A DNA stretch of 64,000 nucleotides from Hydnum rufescens UP504 (taxonomy: Eukaryota > Basidiomycota > Agaricomycetes > Cantharellales > Hydnaceae), in NCBI GenBank assembly GCA_014904985.1, contig MU128977.1:35648-99647 (forward strand), in the 5' to 3' direction. Both the position numbers and the translations under genes were made by a program. The stretch's first letter is position 1, and each line of letters starts with the position of its first letter. Under the pieces are notes generated by a model. It saw only the letters and a list, made by a program, of their open reading frames with translations, did not search any database and was not told where the DNA came from. Shown one piece after another: positions 23,318 to 34,424 of this stretch.

Positions 23318-26300
23318 ATGATGCGCGGCATCGTCGTGTTTGGGTATCTCGCGGCGCTTGTGTCGCCTTTATTAGCTGTAAAACCCGAAGATTTTAAAAC
23401 GTGCTCCCAAGCAGCCTTTTGTAATCGAGGCAGAGCTTTGTCGGCGCGTGCTGCTGCATCCAAATCACCATGGATTTCCCCCTACTCGATCAACCCTACC
23501 AGCCTGGTCTTCTCTCCCTCAAAATCATCTTTTACAGCTGCTGTTAAATCTTCCCTTTACCCTGAGATCAAGTTCGAGCTGCAAGTCGATATTCTCCGAG
23601 ACGGTGTTGCCAGGGTACGGATGGACCAAGTCGATGGACTTCGGAAACGCTACGATGAAGCTGCGTCCTGGGCACTTCTGAAAGAACCTGCTCTCAAAGA
23701 AGAAGGCCAAATCGTATGGACCGACCAAGGGAAGACTGGAATGAAAGCGGTATATGACGATGTTGAGCTGGTCATCGCCACTCTCCTCTCAAGATCACTC
23801 TTATCCGATCCGGACGAGAGGAAGTGGTCTTGAATGGACGTGGGTTATTACACATGGAACATTTCAGAACCAAGACTCGGGCAAATCATAGCCAAGAGCC
23901 TACGCCTGAGAGTGAGGCGGTGGCGGAAGGAGCGGGAGAGGAGCAAAAAATCCTCCAAGTCTCCCCCAAGCCAAGATGCCTGGTTCGAGGGCGAAGAAGA
24001 GCACGGGTTCTGGGAGGAAACGTTCAAGTCCTGGACAGATTCGAAACCCAAGGGTATCTTCCAATCCACTGCTTGAATTTATTCATTATACTTACCACGT
24101 AGAATAGGTCCTGAATCCCTGTCGTTGGACATTGACTTCCCAAATCATCCGCATGTTTATGGCATTCCCGAGCACGCTGCACCTCTATCCCTGCCATCGA
24201 CCACTGGTCCCGACCCTGCTTATTCTGAACCGTATCGACTCTGGAATTTGGATGTGTACGAATACGAGTCATCTTCGTCCATGGCACTCTATGGTGCCAT
24301 CCCTGTTCTTCATGCGCATTCAACCAAGTCCACTGTGGCTGTCTTCAACGCATTAGCTTCAGAAACATGGGTGGATATACATCACCCAACTCCAGACAAG
24401 TCGACAGCCACGCATTGGATCGCCGAGTCCGGCATTCTGGACCTCTTCATCCTCCCGGGCCCTACACCCGATGCTATTTTCGAACAATATGCTCGCTTCA
24501 CAGGGCCAACTGCCCTTCCGGCTCACTGGTCTCTTGGTCATCACCAATGCCGCTGGAATTATATCAGCTCGGATGATGTACGGACAGTTTCTCGGCGCTT
24601 CGATGAAGAAGAAATGCCTTTGGATGTTATTTGGCTGGATATCGAGTATTCCCAAGAACACAAGTACTTCATCTGGGGCCAGTCTTTCCCAGATCCTGTG
24701 CAGATGGCGAATGACGTTGCAGCCATTGGACGCAAGGTTCGCTCTTCTAATATTGTTTCCACGTGTTCTGACCGATGGAACTGCAGATGGTCGTGATCGT
24801 TGACCCGCATTTGAAACGCACGTCTAACTACCCCGTATACGCCGAAGCCCAAGAACGAGGGTTACTTGTCAAGAAATCGGATGGAGGTGAATTTGAAGGT
24901 TGGTGTTGGAGTGGGAGCTCTGCGTGGGTTGACTTCTTCAACCCTGGCAGTTGGACTTGGTGGACGAAACTCTTCAGCCTTGTGGACGATCCAAGTGCCG
25001 GATGGAGATGGAAAGACAGCACAGATACCATGTTCATCTGGAATGATATGAACGAGGTTCGTAGTTACGAGCGCGTTTTTGGTTGTCCCTCGAGCTCAAT
25101 TACTCTCGAATTAGCCATCAGTCTTCAACGGTCCCGAAATTACGATGGTGAAGGATAACACTCATTATGGAGGTTGGGAACATCGGGACGTCCACAATGT
25201 CAATGGCATGCTTTATGTGAGTTCTAATTTTGTCGCGACCAATGCCCCAGTGTCTGATACTATTTGATAGCACAACGCCACTACCAATGCGGTCATGACT
25301 CGCACTGGATCCCCGAGACGACCTTTCGTTCTTTCCCGCTCATTCTTTGCGGGGTCCCAACGCATTGGCGCAATTTGGACTGGAGACAATATGGGAACAT
25401 GGGAGCACATGGCGGTTGGCATCCCAATGACTCTGAGTGTGGGCATTGCTGGTTTGACTTATGCAGGATGTGAGTGCTCTCCCTTCCCAGATGTGAAGGA
25501 AATGCCGACGTGATCCAATTTTTCGTCCAATCAGCGGATGTCGGTGGTTTCTTCGGAAATCCCGATGTCGAGATGCTTGTTCGATGGTACCAAGTCGGAG
25601 CGTTCGCACCTTTCTTCCGCGCCCACGCACATATCGATACCAAGCGTCGAGAACCGTATCTGTATGACGATCCCCACAAGAGTATCATGCGGGACATATT
25701 ACGCTTGAGGTATTCCCTGCTCCCTGTATGGTACACCGCATTCCGCGAAGCCAGCGTGCGAGGAATTCCTGTCCTCCGGTGAGCCATGGTTTTCCCGCGT
25801 CTAGTGCCGGTTGACTCTGATACTCTTCAGTCCTCAATATGTCGTGTTCCCGAAAGATTCTCGAGGCTTTGCGTTGGACCAACAATACTATCTAGGGGCT
25901 TCCGGTCTTCTGGTAAAGCCAGTAACTACTCAAGGTGCTACGGAAACCGAGGTGTACCTATCCGATGATCAGGTATGAATTCGCATTTTCCTTTCATTCA
26001 AATCTACCATTCATGACGGACTCCCTTCAAGGTCTATTACGACTATTTCGACAGTCAGATTTATCGTGGCGGGTCCAAAAGCGTGACTGTGCCTGCTCCT
26101 TTGGAGAAGGTGCCTCTCCTCATCCGTGGTGGCTCCATCGTCCCCACCCGAGCCAGACCACGTCGTTCCTCTCCTCTGATGAAGAAAGACCCCTTCACAC
26201 TCAAAATTGCGCTCGATAAGACCGGGTTTGCTGCTCGCGGGGAACTCTACCTTGACGACGGTGAAACGTACGCGCATCAGCAGGGTGAGCTCATATGGCG

Positions 26301-26652
26301 CCAGTTTATCGCGAGCAAGGCGGAGAAGAAGAAAGTGCTCGCTATCCGCAGTGTGGATCTCGTGTCGCGAGCGGGTGGGGAAGGTGCCGTCGATGGTATC
26401 ACGCTCAGTGCGTACGATCGCGAGAATGCATTTGCTCGCGACATCGCGGACGTGACCGTAGAGCGGATAGTCGTACTTGGGCTCGAGAGCAGACCGAAGA
26501 GTGTCAAGCTCGAAAATGGGAAGGAGCTTCAGTGGACCTTCAATGAAGGGAGTAGTGCAAAAGGGAAAAAGTCGGGAGCGGCCAGCCTGCTAACGATCAA
26601 GACGCGCGATGTGTACATCGTTGAGGATTGGTCGATCGCTGTGGAGCTATAA
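23318..26652 (+). CDS. Glucosidase II alpha subunit-like GH31 alpha-glucosidase; two apparent frame breaks
   Basis: A signal peptide ([20 protein letters not shown]) is followed by the conserved start of ER glucosidase II alpha ([20 protein letters not shown]). GH31 landmarks in order are [34 protein letters not shown], the nucleophile motif [21 protein letters not shown] (acid/base), [23 protein letters not shown] and [13 protein letters not shown]. Seven or so short introns are visible, for example about 24054-24108, GTTCGC...GCAG at about 24739-24786, and about 25482-25544. The enzyme trims the two inner glucoses of N-glycans in the ER as part of glycoprotein quality control. Two single-base frame changes remain in exon 1: near 23776 (between VELVI and [10 protein letters not shown]) and in a run of five C at 23962 (before [11 protein letters not shown]). 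They could be sequencing errors or true lesions. The C-terminus lacks an HDEL signal, as usual for the alpha subunit. Confidence 0.85.
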
Positions 26653-27127
26653 GATAGAAAGAACATTGGACTTCTCATTCTCGCTTTGTGTATACCTCCA
26701 AGACCCCATCCAGTCCAGGATCCCTTCACGTGCTGGCGTACCCATCTTTTCCACAAAAGGAGATTAATCAATTCATTCGACCATTCAACGGATTCAAATG
26801 CCTGTCGCGCGAGTGTAGGGAGGGTGCGACGGGAGTTGCTTGTGTGCACCCTGAGATCAGAACGCAGGGAAACAACAAGCCACTTGGTCCTAGATTCCAG
26901 ACAGGGCGTTGCGACGACCTTGTCTTGCATAAGTCCCGGGGTTCAAGTTCCGCTATCCCCACGCATCGTCGTGCGAAAGTGAGACACAATGAATAAACGA
27001 GATGCATAACCGAGTTCTTGGAATGAGTAGAGCATCAGAAATCATCCAACCGGATGGTATTGTCAGGCGGAGAGCGAACCGGTGGTGGGGATGAATAGCT
27101 TGACTCCAATAGCCTTTGTTGCACACA
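26653..27127. other. 3' flank of the GH31 gene, nothing recognised
   Basis: No gene, repeat or RNA was recognised in this interval. It must contain the GH31 polyadenylation region. Confidence 0.4.
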
Positions 27128-27475
27128 CTACATTAAAGTACTTTGAAGGGTCGTAGTGCTCCTCGACAGTCCAGAAATCACAACCTCAATATCTTGAAGG
27201 GCATTGAAAAGCGAATCCTTGTCGGAATAATCCTCTGGGATTATCCCAACGCCTTTGGAGGCGAAGGCTGCAAGGGCTGACCGATCAACCTTGAGGCACG
27301 AGCACGCCAGTGACATTGGGAATACAGACAGTTTCACAGCTGGTGAGTGCCCGTGCCGTATGGGAAGAAATTGGCCGGGGTGGTTCTTCCGACTTGGCGC
27401 CCCGACGCAATAACGGGCTCCACAAAGACTTACTCTACGTATCACGAAATTTCCATCATATAGACCCACCAGCAT
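27128..27475 (-). pseudogene. Fragment of an NmrA-like NAD(P)-binding protein
   Basis: The frame contains ALAAFASKGVGIIPEDYSD followed by DSLFNALQDIEVVISGLSRS. This is the second beta-alpha unit of NmrA-like/isoflavone-reductase-like proteins (a 'GV.ii.gDysD..sL..AL.g.dvVIS' pattern). The N-terminal GxxGxxG nucleotide-binding strand is not found upstream in frame, and the frame stops shortly after, so only about 60 residues of the fold remain. It is probably a gene relic. Confidence 0.5.
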
Positions 27476-28430
27476 CGATCAAAGCATGGGAATAGAGACG
27501 GGACCTGTTGTACTGTATTCCGTGGAAAGATGTCCACGAGATATGGGGATAGGACAGACAGGGATGATCCACCCTGATTATTTCAACATCGACAATGTCT
27601 TATGCATCAGGAGGGCACATCTCCAGCGATGGCGGCGTCTGTCAAACACTGGACAAAGCTTTTGCCTCAGTCATCACATGACTTTACGTAATCCTCAGGG
27701 GCATCAGCGTGTCTCAAATGAAAGGATCAATCCAGGCTGAATTTTCAGGTTGGTATCAGCTAAAAAGTACAGTTTGATCCCGCAGTACAAATTGAAAATT
27801 CCCCCAAGCACGGTTATTGAGGTAGTTTAGTTCAGTTCAGCCTGGCAGTCAGGCCTTGTGCCTTAGTGGTTTGAGCCCTTCCCAATAAGTTTTTTAAAAA
27901 AGGCCAAAAATGGTGCTCAAAGTAACCCAAAAACCATTCAATTGAACCCCGAAGGGTTGTATTCAATTGCAAGCGCTCACACCGGAGGGGACTGATTGAT
28001 GTATATATATGGAACTCCGATAAGCGGGTAGATTGTCAAGTGCCTCTCGATAAGTGGTTCTTCGACTGCCTGAGGCATGTACCGTAGTATGTGGCATGGG
28101 GAGTTCTTAATTTATTTATCCTCGGACAAATATTGTTCACCTGGAGTCAAGTGGGTATACACCTCATAACACCCCAAAGTTCCTCTGGAAGAGCAGACAA
28201 CATATTAATTGCCAGATAAGACCCATTCTTGTTTAGAGTCTATGAATAATTTCTCAGATACTTCCTAACGCCCACGGTTCGCCCTTGTTGCCCAGGTGGT
28301 TTCGATACTGCCTTTCTCCATGCTTACAAGGTATTATATATCCGATCGAGCCGTGGATACTAGTTTCTATACACAGACTACTGCAGGACGATTAATGTGA
28401 AGAGCGCCCAGCACTCAAGCCTGTGCCACC
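27476..28430. other. Intergenic stretch, nothing firm
   Basis: No protein gene recognised. Around 27860 a sequence resembling a pol III A box occurs, but no matching B box at usual spacing was found, so no tRNA is called. Confidence 0.4.
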
Positions 28431-29423
28431 CTAATTTTCCTCAAAAACCTCTTGATCCGACACTGGCACTGTTACCACTCTCCTCCCAAACTCTTCCTTG
28501 AACTCCTCGAACGTTGTCGGGTCTTTTATCGCGAAGATGACTTGCTGGAACGACTTGTTAAATCGCGCATTGTCCCCAACGAGCAAATCCGCCCATATTT
28601 TTGCGATCATCGAAACAGAATTTTGAAATGCGCCGGTGCCGAAACTACCCAAGATGAGGTGACGATCCCCGCATTCTTCGAAGAGGCGGAGGATACGCCC
28701 CATCCGCTCTCGCATCGTGGCCTCTACCTCGGCTTCCACCTCAGGTCCCTCCTGGAAGTACTTCCGTACCTCGGCCCGATTCACAGCTGCGCAGCTGATC
28801 ACTGATGCTTTGGATGGCGCGACTAGACGGCCCGAGTCGTCGCGGATGAAAATAACGACAGGCGCGTATATCATGGCATGGGTGTGGAAACCATCAGTTT
28901 CAGTGTTGAGATGATGGACGTAGAACTCGGTTCCTTCGTTCGAAGTCAGCATTGTATGCAAATTAGATGATCGTGCGAGGTGCTCCTCCTGGGCCTCTGC
29001 GCCGCTAACGAACCCTCCTCCTGGCTGGACGGCATTGGCAAAGTTGAGGACACCAACATTGGCGGAGCGATTAAGATAATGGATGGCCTTGAGCGTCGAG
29101 CTGAGGACGATGGACACCGTGGCTGGCACAGGCGGATCTGAGGGATATCGGATCGGCCGTGTTGGGTTGCGCCAATGTCCAATATCCCTATCGTCTGGAG
29201 CAACGTAAATTGTGTTCGTTTGCCCGTATTGCTGTGTCTCGATGAAGCCGTATTTGGTGCCGTCCTCGGTGTAATAGTAGCCATTGGAGATGTCCCGTAA
29301 TGTTTCCTCTGCGATCTGGCGTCGCCGTTCGCGTGCCTCCTCCTCCTCGCGAGTGCGTGGTGGTCGAGGCTGAGATCGTTGGCGCGTGACGCTTCGGGGG
29401 AGGTGGTTATACAGGGTGCTCAT
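28431..29423 (-). CDS. Microbial-type PARG-like (TIGR02452 family) macrodomain protein
   Basis: A single open frame of 330 aa. It has an Arg/Glu-rich N-terminal helix (about residues 20-45) and then the catalytic macrodomain. The signature is NFANAVQPGGGFVSGAEAQEEHLARSS (residues about 126-152): the glycine run and the tandem acidic QEE are what bacterial-type poly(ADP-ribose) glycohydrolases use. A second conserved part is HLILGSFGTGAFQNSV (phosphate-binding loop), followed by AKIWADLL. Members of this family hydrolyse poly(ADP-ribose) or act on related ADP-ribose adducts. Fungal paralogs are widespread and mostly uncharacterised. No introns and no targeting signal are seen. The neighbouring gene at 29670 is divergent, so a shared promoter region of about 250 bp is likely. 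Confidence 0.8.
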   Translation of the reverse strand: MSTLYNHLPRSVTRQRSQPRPPRTREEEEARERRRQIAEETLRDISNGYYYTEDGTKYGFIETQQYGQTNTIYVAPDDRDIGHWRNPTRPIRYPSDPPVPATVSIVLSSTLKAIHYLNRSANVGVLNFANAVQPGGGFVSGAEAQEEHLARSSNLHTMLTSNEGTEFYVHHLNTETDGFHTHAMIYAPVVIFIRDDSGRLVAPSKASVISCAAVNRAEVRKYFQEGPEVEAEVEATMRERMGRILRLFEECGDRHLILGSFGTGAFQNSVSMIAKIWADLLVGDNARFNKSFQQVIFAIKDPTTFEEFKEEFGRRVVTVPVSDQEVFEEN

Positions 29424-29669
29424 GATATACTTAGGGGTATCGCCCTGCGTATATCGAATTAGCGCAGGCAGTACCCAAGTTCGACGGCCGATACTGACGA
29501 AGATTGCCTGGGATGGGAACCTGCTCTCTTCAGACTGGATGTAAGGGATACCTGTCCCTTGTAAACGGCAGTGGAGTCCAGCCGGCTTTTATAGGCAAGC
29601 CAAAGCCCCGATGAAGATAATTTGAGCCACTAACCACCACTGGGTTCTTCCGCGTTTGCAAAATTTCTG

Positions 29670-30618
29670 ATGTATCTCCTCTTGCGTCGCCTAACCGCAC
29701 CACCGTCTAAGCCACACAATGCATTTGCGATGACGCAGTGGCGGTCAGGGCCTCTGCTCGGTACGACGACATCCAGGCTGTTTGCTCATACCGGACCGTC
29801 GAGAAAGCAAAGTAAAGCGAGCTCCACTTCTGAAGAGCCCCACGTTCTCAAAAAGAGTGCTTTATGAAAGAAACCCTCCCTGGTATCTGCGCTTTGCATG
29901 GGCAATGCTGCTCGCAGACTTGGCGATCATGTCGGTGCCCGTGTTATTTACCTGTCTTTTGTCTCGATGTCACTCAAAACTTAACTCAAGGGGAAACTTA
30001 GTAGAAATGATCTTCAATCATTGGACTGAAGAGGATCCCGAGTACGAGCGCCTGCCGCCGTTTCTCCCCAGTTTCCTCTCTTATCGATGGCCATGACACA
30101 TTTTTAGAGGCGCCCAGGACGAAAATGGGAAACCGAAATACAAACTTCGACCATTGTGGCAGCGTCTCGGAGGGATGTCGGCTGCCGTTGCCTTCGGAGT
30201 GACAATTGGCCTTGGTCTACAATTTATTCGGAATAGGACGGTCCGAATGCTCACTCTGCATTCGAACAATTCTCGAATATTCCTTCAATCCGTTGGTCAT
30301 GGACGTCAGAAGGGCCTAGATGTAGACAAAAAGCCTGCGATCTGTTTCCAGGAAGAGGTATGTGCTTCAGCTACATCAAGACCCGTTGAATTTATCCTTG
30401 GTCCTGAACGCTTAGATGACACGGAAACACTATTGAAGGTGGCCGGGATTAGGGGTGCGTTCAGACTTGATCTGATGGGCGCAAAGATCGACGGCCAACC
30501 GGGCACCCTTCTCGCAAATCGAAAGCGTTTGAGGGACGCCTGGTATGGTGTGCGACTGGGAGGGAGGTGGATATCGGGTCCGCACGATACCCCAAAATCA
30601 TCATATGCATACAGATGA
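29670..30618 (+). CDS. Small membrane protein, possibly mitochondrial (TMEM223-like?)
   Basis: The N-terminus is basic and hydroxylated (MYLLLRRLTAPPSKPHNAF), like a mitochondrial presequence. A 52-nt intron (about 29760-29811, GTACGA...AAAG) restores a frame into LYERNPPWYLRFAWAMLLADLAIMSVPVLF, the first membrane helix. A charged loop (WTEEDPEYERLPPFLPS) follows. A further short intron near 30080-30110 leads to KYKLRPLWQRLGGMSAAVAFGVTIGLGLQF, the second helix. The end is a soluble tail (RNRTVRMLTLHSNN...). Two helices followed by an 'R..VR.L.L' strand resemble TMEM223-type mitochondrial proteins. This is a weak, memory-based comparison. The second splice is unresolved. Confidence 0.5.
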
Positions 30619-31310
30619 GGCAAATCCACACGTACACACCAGACTATTTGGATGTGCGTAGTCGGCCGAGAGAGATCCTTGCCATCCCCTCCGCCATCCT
30701 CACGTTTCTCCAACTGCGAACCAAGCATTGCGCTCGACTTCCGCTCGTCGCGGACTGGTTGATTTCGACTTGGCTTTCGTCGGTTCGTAAGACTTTCGAT
30801 GAGGGTCCCACTTCATCGCACCCAATGGTCGTGAACGCGCAACATGAGAATCGACAAGATACGCGAGATTACGAGTGACCTTGTGAGCAATACCCTTCGT
30901 TGTCGCAGATGAGTATAACAGTAATAAGGTCTGGTCCACTGCTTGTGCCATGAGTGTCCTAGGATCCCAATGATAATACTGAGCACATACTTCGCGCGTT
31001 CCATATTTTAAGCCACTGTTGGGATAAGGGGGTTTTATCGTTGATCTTGTTCACTGCTTCGTCAAACGCAGCCCTGTATAGAATTCGGAGATTGACAGTT
31101 GCACTGGAGTGATGATGCACGCTGGCGGAGATGGCCCTCAGCGTCAAGCGGTATAGAGATCGCAATGACCTTGCATCCATGCCAATGGATGCGCTCCGCA
31201 AATTGCCGGGATCACACATGGCCCAACTTGAAAGTTCAAACAATTGGCCCAGAGGCAAACAGGCAAGTACTATTGTCTAGCATCTAGATGAAGTCTGACA
31301 TTGGACAGAT
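30619..31310. other. Intergenic stretch upstream of the Gpi13 homolog
   Basis: No gene recognised. The interval must hold the polyadenylation site of the upstream gene and the promoter of the 31311 gene. Confidence 0.4.
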
Positions 31311-34300
31311 ATGGCGCTAGGCGCGCCGACACTTCCCACAAGGCATGTTCTCGCTGTCGTGGTCCTGGGGTGGATACTGTTCCTTCATTTATCCGGCCTT
31401 TCGCTCTTTACCCGGGGCTTCCTTCTTACTCGTCTGGCTCTAGAATCTAAAACGTCTTGCTCCCCATATTCATCTTGTACTCTTCCTGCTACTCATAAAA
31501 GAGCCGTGCTCCTCATCATCGATGCGCTCCGATTTGACTTTATTTCGCCAAATCCACCCAATGTTACATCCACCCATTTCCACAACGTCCTTACGCTTCC
31601 TCGACAGCTCAGTGCCTCACGACCGCAGCATTCGTTTATTTTTAATGCTTATTCGGATCCTCCCACTACCACTCTCCAGCGTATCAAAGGAGTGACAACT
31701 GGGTCGCTGCCCACCTTTGTGGATATTGGGTCTAGTTTCTCTGCTTCACCGATAGAGGAAGACTCGATAATATCGCAACTTCGTGCTATTGGAAAAACCA
31801 TCTCGTTCGCTGGCGATGATACATGGCTCACCGTCTTCTCGCGGTCATTCGCCCCAAATATGTCATTTCCGTACGATTCGTTCAATGTGGAGGATCTCCA
31901 CAGCGTTGACGAAGGTGTCATTCGTCATATGTTCCCCCTCTTGCGGAATGAAGAGGCAGGATGGCACTTTTTTATCGGACACTTCCTTGGTGTCGATCAC
32001 GTTGGCCATAGACTTGGTCCTGATCATCCGACGATGAAAGCCAAGTTGAAACAAATGGATCAGATGCTACGAAATGTAGTTGATGCCTTGGACGATGAAA
32101 CCCTCCTCGTCGTCCTTGGGGATCATGGCATGGACTCCAAGGGCGATCATGGTGGGGATGGTGCCTTGGAGACGGATTCGGCTCTGTGGTTCTACAGCAA
32201 GAATATTCCCTTGTCGACATCAAACTCGAACGTGGCTGCAGATATGCAGACATTCCGGACTTTCCCTGGTTCGCTGACACCACATCGCTCTGTACAGCAG
32301 ATCGACGTGGTACCGTCCATTTCCCTCCTCCTTGGTCTTCCTATCCCATTCAATAATCTAGGATCTATCATTCCCGAGCTCTTCCTCCGCTCGTTGTCGG
32401 ATTCGAATGGGCTTGATATCCTTAGCACAGCTGCTCGCCTTAATGCAGAGCAAGTCATGTCGTATTTACGCGCATACAGGGCGAGTGCCTCAGGAGCTGA
32501 AATCGATGGTTCCTGGCCCACCCTCGAAGCCGCATATATCGAGGCAGCAGTGGCGAATGTTCCAGAGCAGTATTTTTCATTCACTCGAAAAGCTCTGGCG
32601 GAATGTCGGTTGTTGTGGGCCCAATTTAACAGTCCACTGATGATAAGTGGGTTGGCGATCCTGATCGGTTCGTTGCCAGCATTTGTTCTGGTGTACTCGG
32701 CCCTGGCGATACAAAGGGATCGATGGGAGGAAGTTGGACAGGCTGTGCTTATTCTGGGGTGGGGAGGTGCTCTTGTTGGCGTGATCCTTGGGATAGGGAT
32801 AGGCTATGCACTTCCGGGAATCCGTCCTGGATGGAGTGCGTTCTCATTTGTGGACGTAACGATTGTGATGTCGGCGGCAACGTCGGAATTGTCTGTCTTT
32901 GTCGTCAACTTCCTCCCAATCTTCCGCGCGCTCCGGCGATCGTTCTATCGTGCATCAAAGGCGAGTACGTTACTTCCAGTGTTTCTGCTCGCCTTGCATT
33001 CGCTTTCATTTGCGTCTAATTCGTTTACAATGTGGGAGGACCGGCTCGTCCTCTTTCTCCTCATCACGCTCATTGTCCCAATGATTGTATCCTCGCTTTC
33101 GTACCCATCTGCTCGCCTTCGTAAACGAATCTTTCTACATTTCGGCATTTTCGCTGTATGTGCGCGTCTGATGTCCATCAGCACTGTTTGTCGGGAAGAG
33201 CAGCATCCGTACTGTCATGTCACGTTCTATTCTTCTTCCACGCGCCCACTGTCACCTCTGCTCGTCCTCCTTCTCGTCCTTCCTACGGTACTCTTTCTCC
33301 CTGCGGTGGTCCGTCGTTTCCTCTCCCAGTCCAAATCAGACAAGGGCGCAGCGCCCTTCTCGATCGAGGTGATTTGGCGGAGCTTTCTTATTGGGGGGAG
33401 TTTGTACTGGATCATCGAGTGGATTGAAAGTGTTTATGGCCAGGCCGCAGATCGCGATGTTGGTGCCGGGACTCGGCGTCCTCCCTGGGTTGCTTTCAGT
33501 CTACTGATAAGGACGGCCCTAGCACGAATAGTGCTTGTGGGGACATTGATGGTCGGATACGTTTTCTGGTGGTATTCGCCTTTGAATATCGAGACCATCG
33601 CCGAGGAGGGTAATCAAGAGGATGCGGTTGTAGGACGGTCTGCAACAAAACGTATCGTCGTTATTGGATATGCGAATGCGTACGGGTCCACATTCTTGCT
33701 GTTCCTCTTGCCGTTCTTTGCACTCCTTTGGACAGTGACGCAGTTGACGGGGCAACTTGTGCTCGCACTTTCCTTGATTGCCATACTGTGCTATGCTGAG
33801 GCCGTGGATAGCGTTCGGGATTCCAGGGCGCTGTCGGCTTCGGTGGAAGGATTGGATGCGACGCGATCAAGTATCGATGTGGTAATCGACTCTACATCGA
33901 GCGCAACACCAGCAACTATCCGTGCGCGGAGTCCCACATTCGCGGAACCAGTCGCATTCTCCTTGTTAGGTCATATATTATTCTTCAGCACGGGGCACCA
34001 ATCGGTTCTATCCTCTATACAATGGAAAACCGCATTTGTAGGATTTCCGATTTTGACATATCCATTTTCGCCAGCCCTTGTTTCGCTGAATTCGTTCGGA
34101 CCGTTCCTGCTTCCAGCCCTTGCGCTTCCACTCCTTTCCACATGGGCGGTGTCGCCGGTGCCAAGAGGTCGGGTACTGGTTCTGTCAGATACGATGAGGT
34201 CCGCAGTTGGGATGCAGATTTGTTTTACGGCCCTGCTCGTTGGGGCAGCGACGAGTGCTGCGGTGCTTAGGAGACATTTGATGGTGTGGAAAGTGTTTGC

Positions 34301-34424
34301 GCCTCGGTTTATGCTGGCGGGCATTGCGCTGCTTGCGGTGGATCTCGTGGTGATCCTGGCGGTATTAGTCGGGGGGGCGAGAGCGGTGCACAAAGTCCGC
34401 AGAGTGTTTGCGACCGATGTGTGA
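31311..34424 (+). CDS. GPI13: GPI ethanolamine phosphate transferase 3 (PIG-O / Gpi13)
   Basis: One uninterrupted frame of 1037 aa, which is the usual length for the family. It starts with a membrane anchor (HVLAVVVLGWILFLHLSG). A luminal alkaline-phosphatase-type domain follows. RAVLLIIDALRFDFI holds the metal-binding Asp, TTTLQRIKGVTTG the nucleophile threonine region, FSAGDD-type AGDDTW, then HFLGVDHVGHRLGPDH and LVVLGDHGMDSKGDHGGD, all carrying metal ligands. The C-terminal half has more than ten membrane helices. The enzyme transfers ethanolamine phosphate from phosphatidylethanolamine to the third mannose of the GPI precursor in the ER, the group later joined to protein. The motif FxGVDHVGHR with a KLxQMD helix after it is typical of the PIG-O branch, as opposed to PIG-N and PIG-G. 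The lack of introns is unusual beside its intron-rich neighbours. Confidence 0.92.
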   Translation: MALGAPTLPTRHVLAVVVLGWILFLHLSGLSLFTRGFLLTRLALESKTSCSPYSSCTLPATHKRAVLLIIDALRFDFISPNPPNVTSTHFHNVLTLPRQLSASRPQHSFIFNAYSDPPTTTLQRIKGVTTGSLPTFVDIGSSFSASPIEEDSIISQLRAIGKTISFAGDDTWLTVFSRSFAPNMSFPYDSFNVEDLHSVDEGVIRHMFPLLRNEEAGWHFFIGHFLGVDHVGHRLGPDHPTMKAKLKQMDQMLRNVVDALDDETLLVVLGDHGMDSKGDHGGDGALETDSALWFYSKNIPLSTSNSNVAADMQTFRTFPGSLTPHRSVQQIDVVPSISLLLGLPIPFNNLGSIIPELFLRSLSDSNGLDILSTAARLNAEQVMSYLRAYRASASGAEIDGSWPTLEAAYIEAAVANVPEQYFSFTRKALAECRLLWAQFNSPLMISGLAILIGSLPAFVLVYSALAIQRDRWEEVGQAVLILGWGGALVGVILGIGIGYALPGIRPGWSAFSFVDVTIVMSAATSELSVFVVNFLPIFRALRRSFYRASKASTLLPVFLLALHSLSFASNSFTMWEDRLVLFLLITLIVPMIVSSLSYPSARLRKRIFLHFGIFAVCARLMSISTVCREEQHPYCHVTFYSSSTRPLSPLLVLLLVLPTVLFLPAVVRRFLSQSKSDKGAAPFSIEVIWRSFLIGGSLYWIIEWIESVYGQAADRDVGAGTRRPPWVAFSLLIRTALARIVLVGTLMVGYVFWWYSPLNIETIAEEGNQEDAVVGRSATKRIVVIGYANAYGSTFLLFLLPFFALLWTVTQLTGQLVLALSLIAILCYAEAVDSVRDSRALSASVEGLDATRSSIDVVIDSTSSATPATIRARSPTFAEPVAFSLLGHILFFSTGHQSVLSSIQWKTAFVGFPILTYPFSPALVSLNSFGPFLLPALALPLLSTWAVSPVPRGRVLVLSDTMRSAVGMQICFTALLVGAATSAAVLRRHLMVWKVFAPRFMLAGIALLAVDLVVILAVLVGGARAVHKVRRVFATDV

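Noticed and set aside
23962..23970. Intron to explain the frame change before [11 protein letters not shown]
   Set aside because: No GT...AG pair of plausible size spans the site; a 1-nt homopolymer error or indel is simpler.
27850..27980. Possible tRNA gene (A-box-like TGCCTTAGTGGTTTGAGC)
   Set aside because: No B box at proper distance and no cloverleaf could be drawn.
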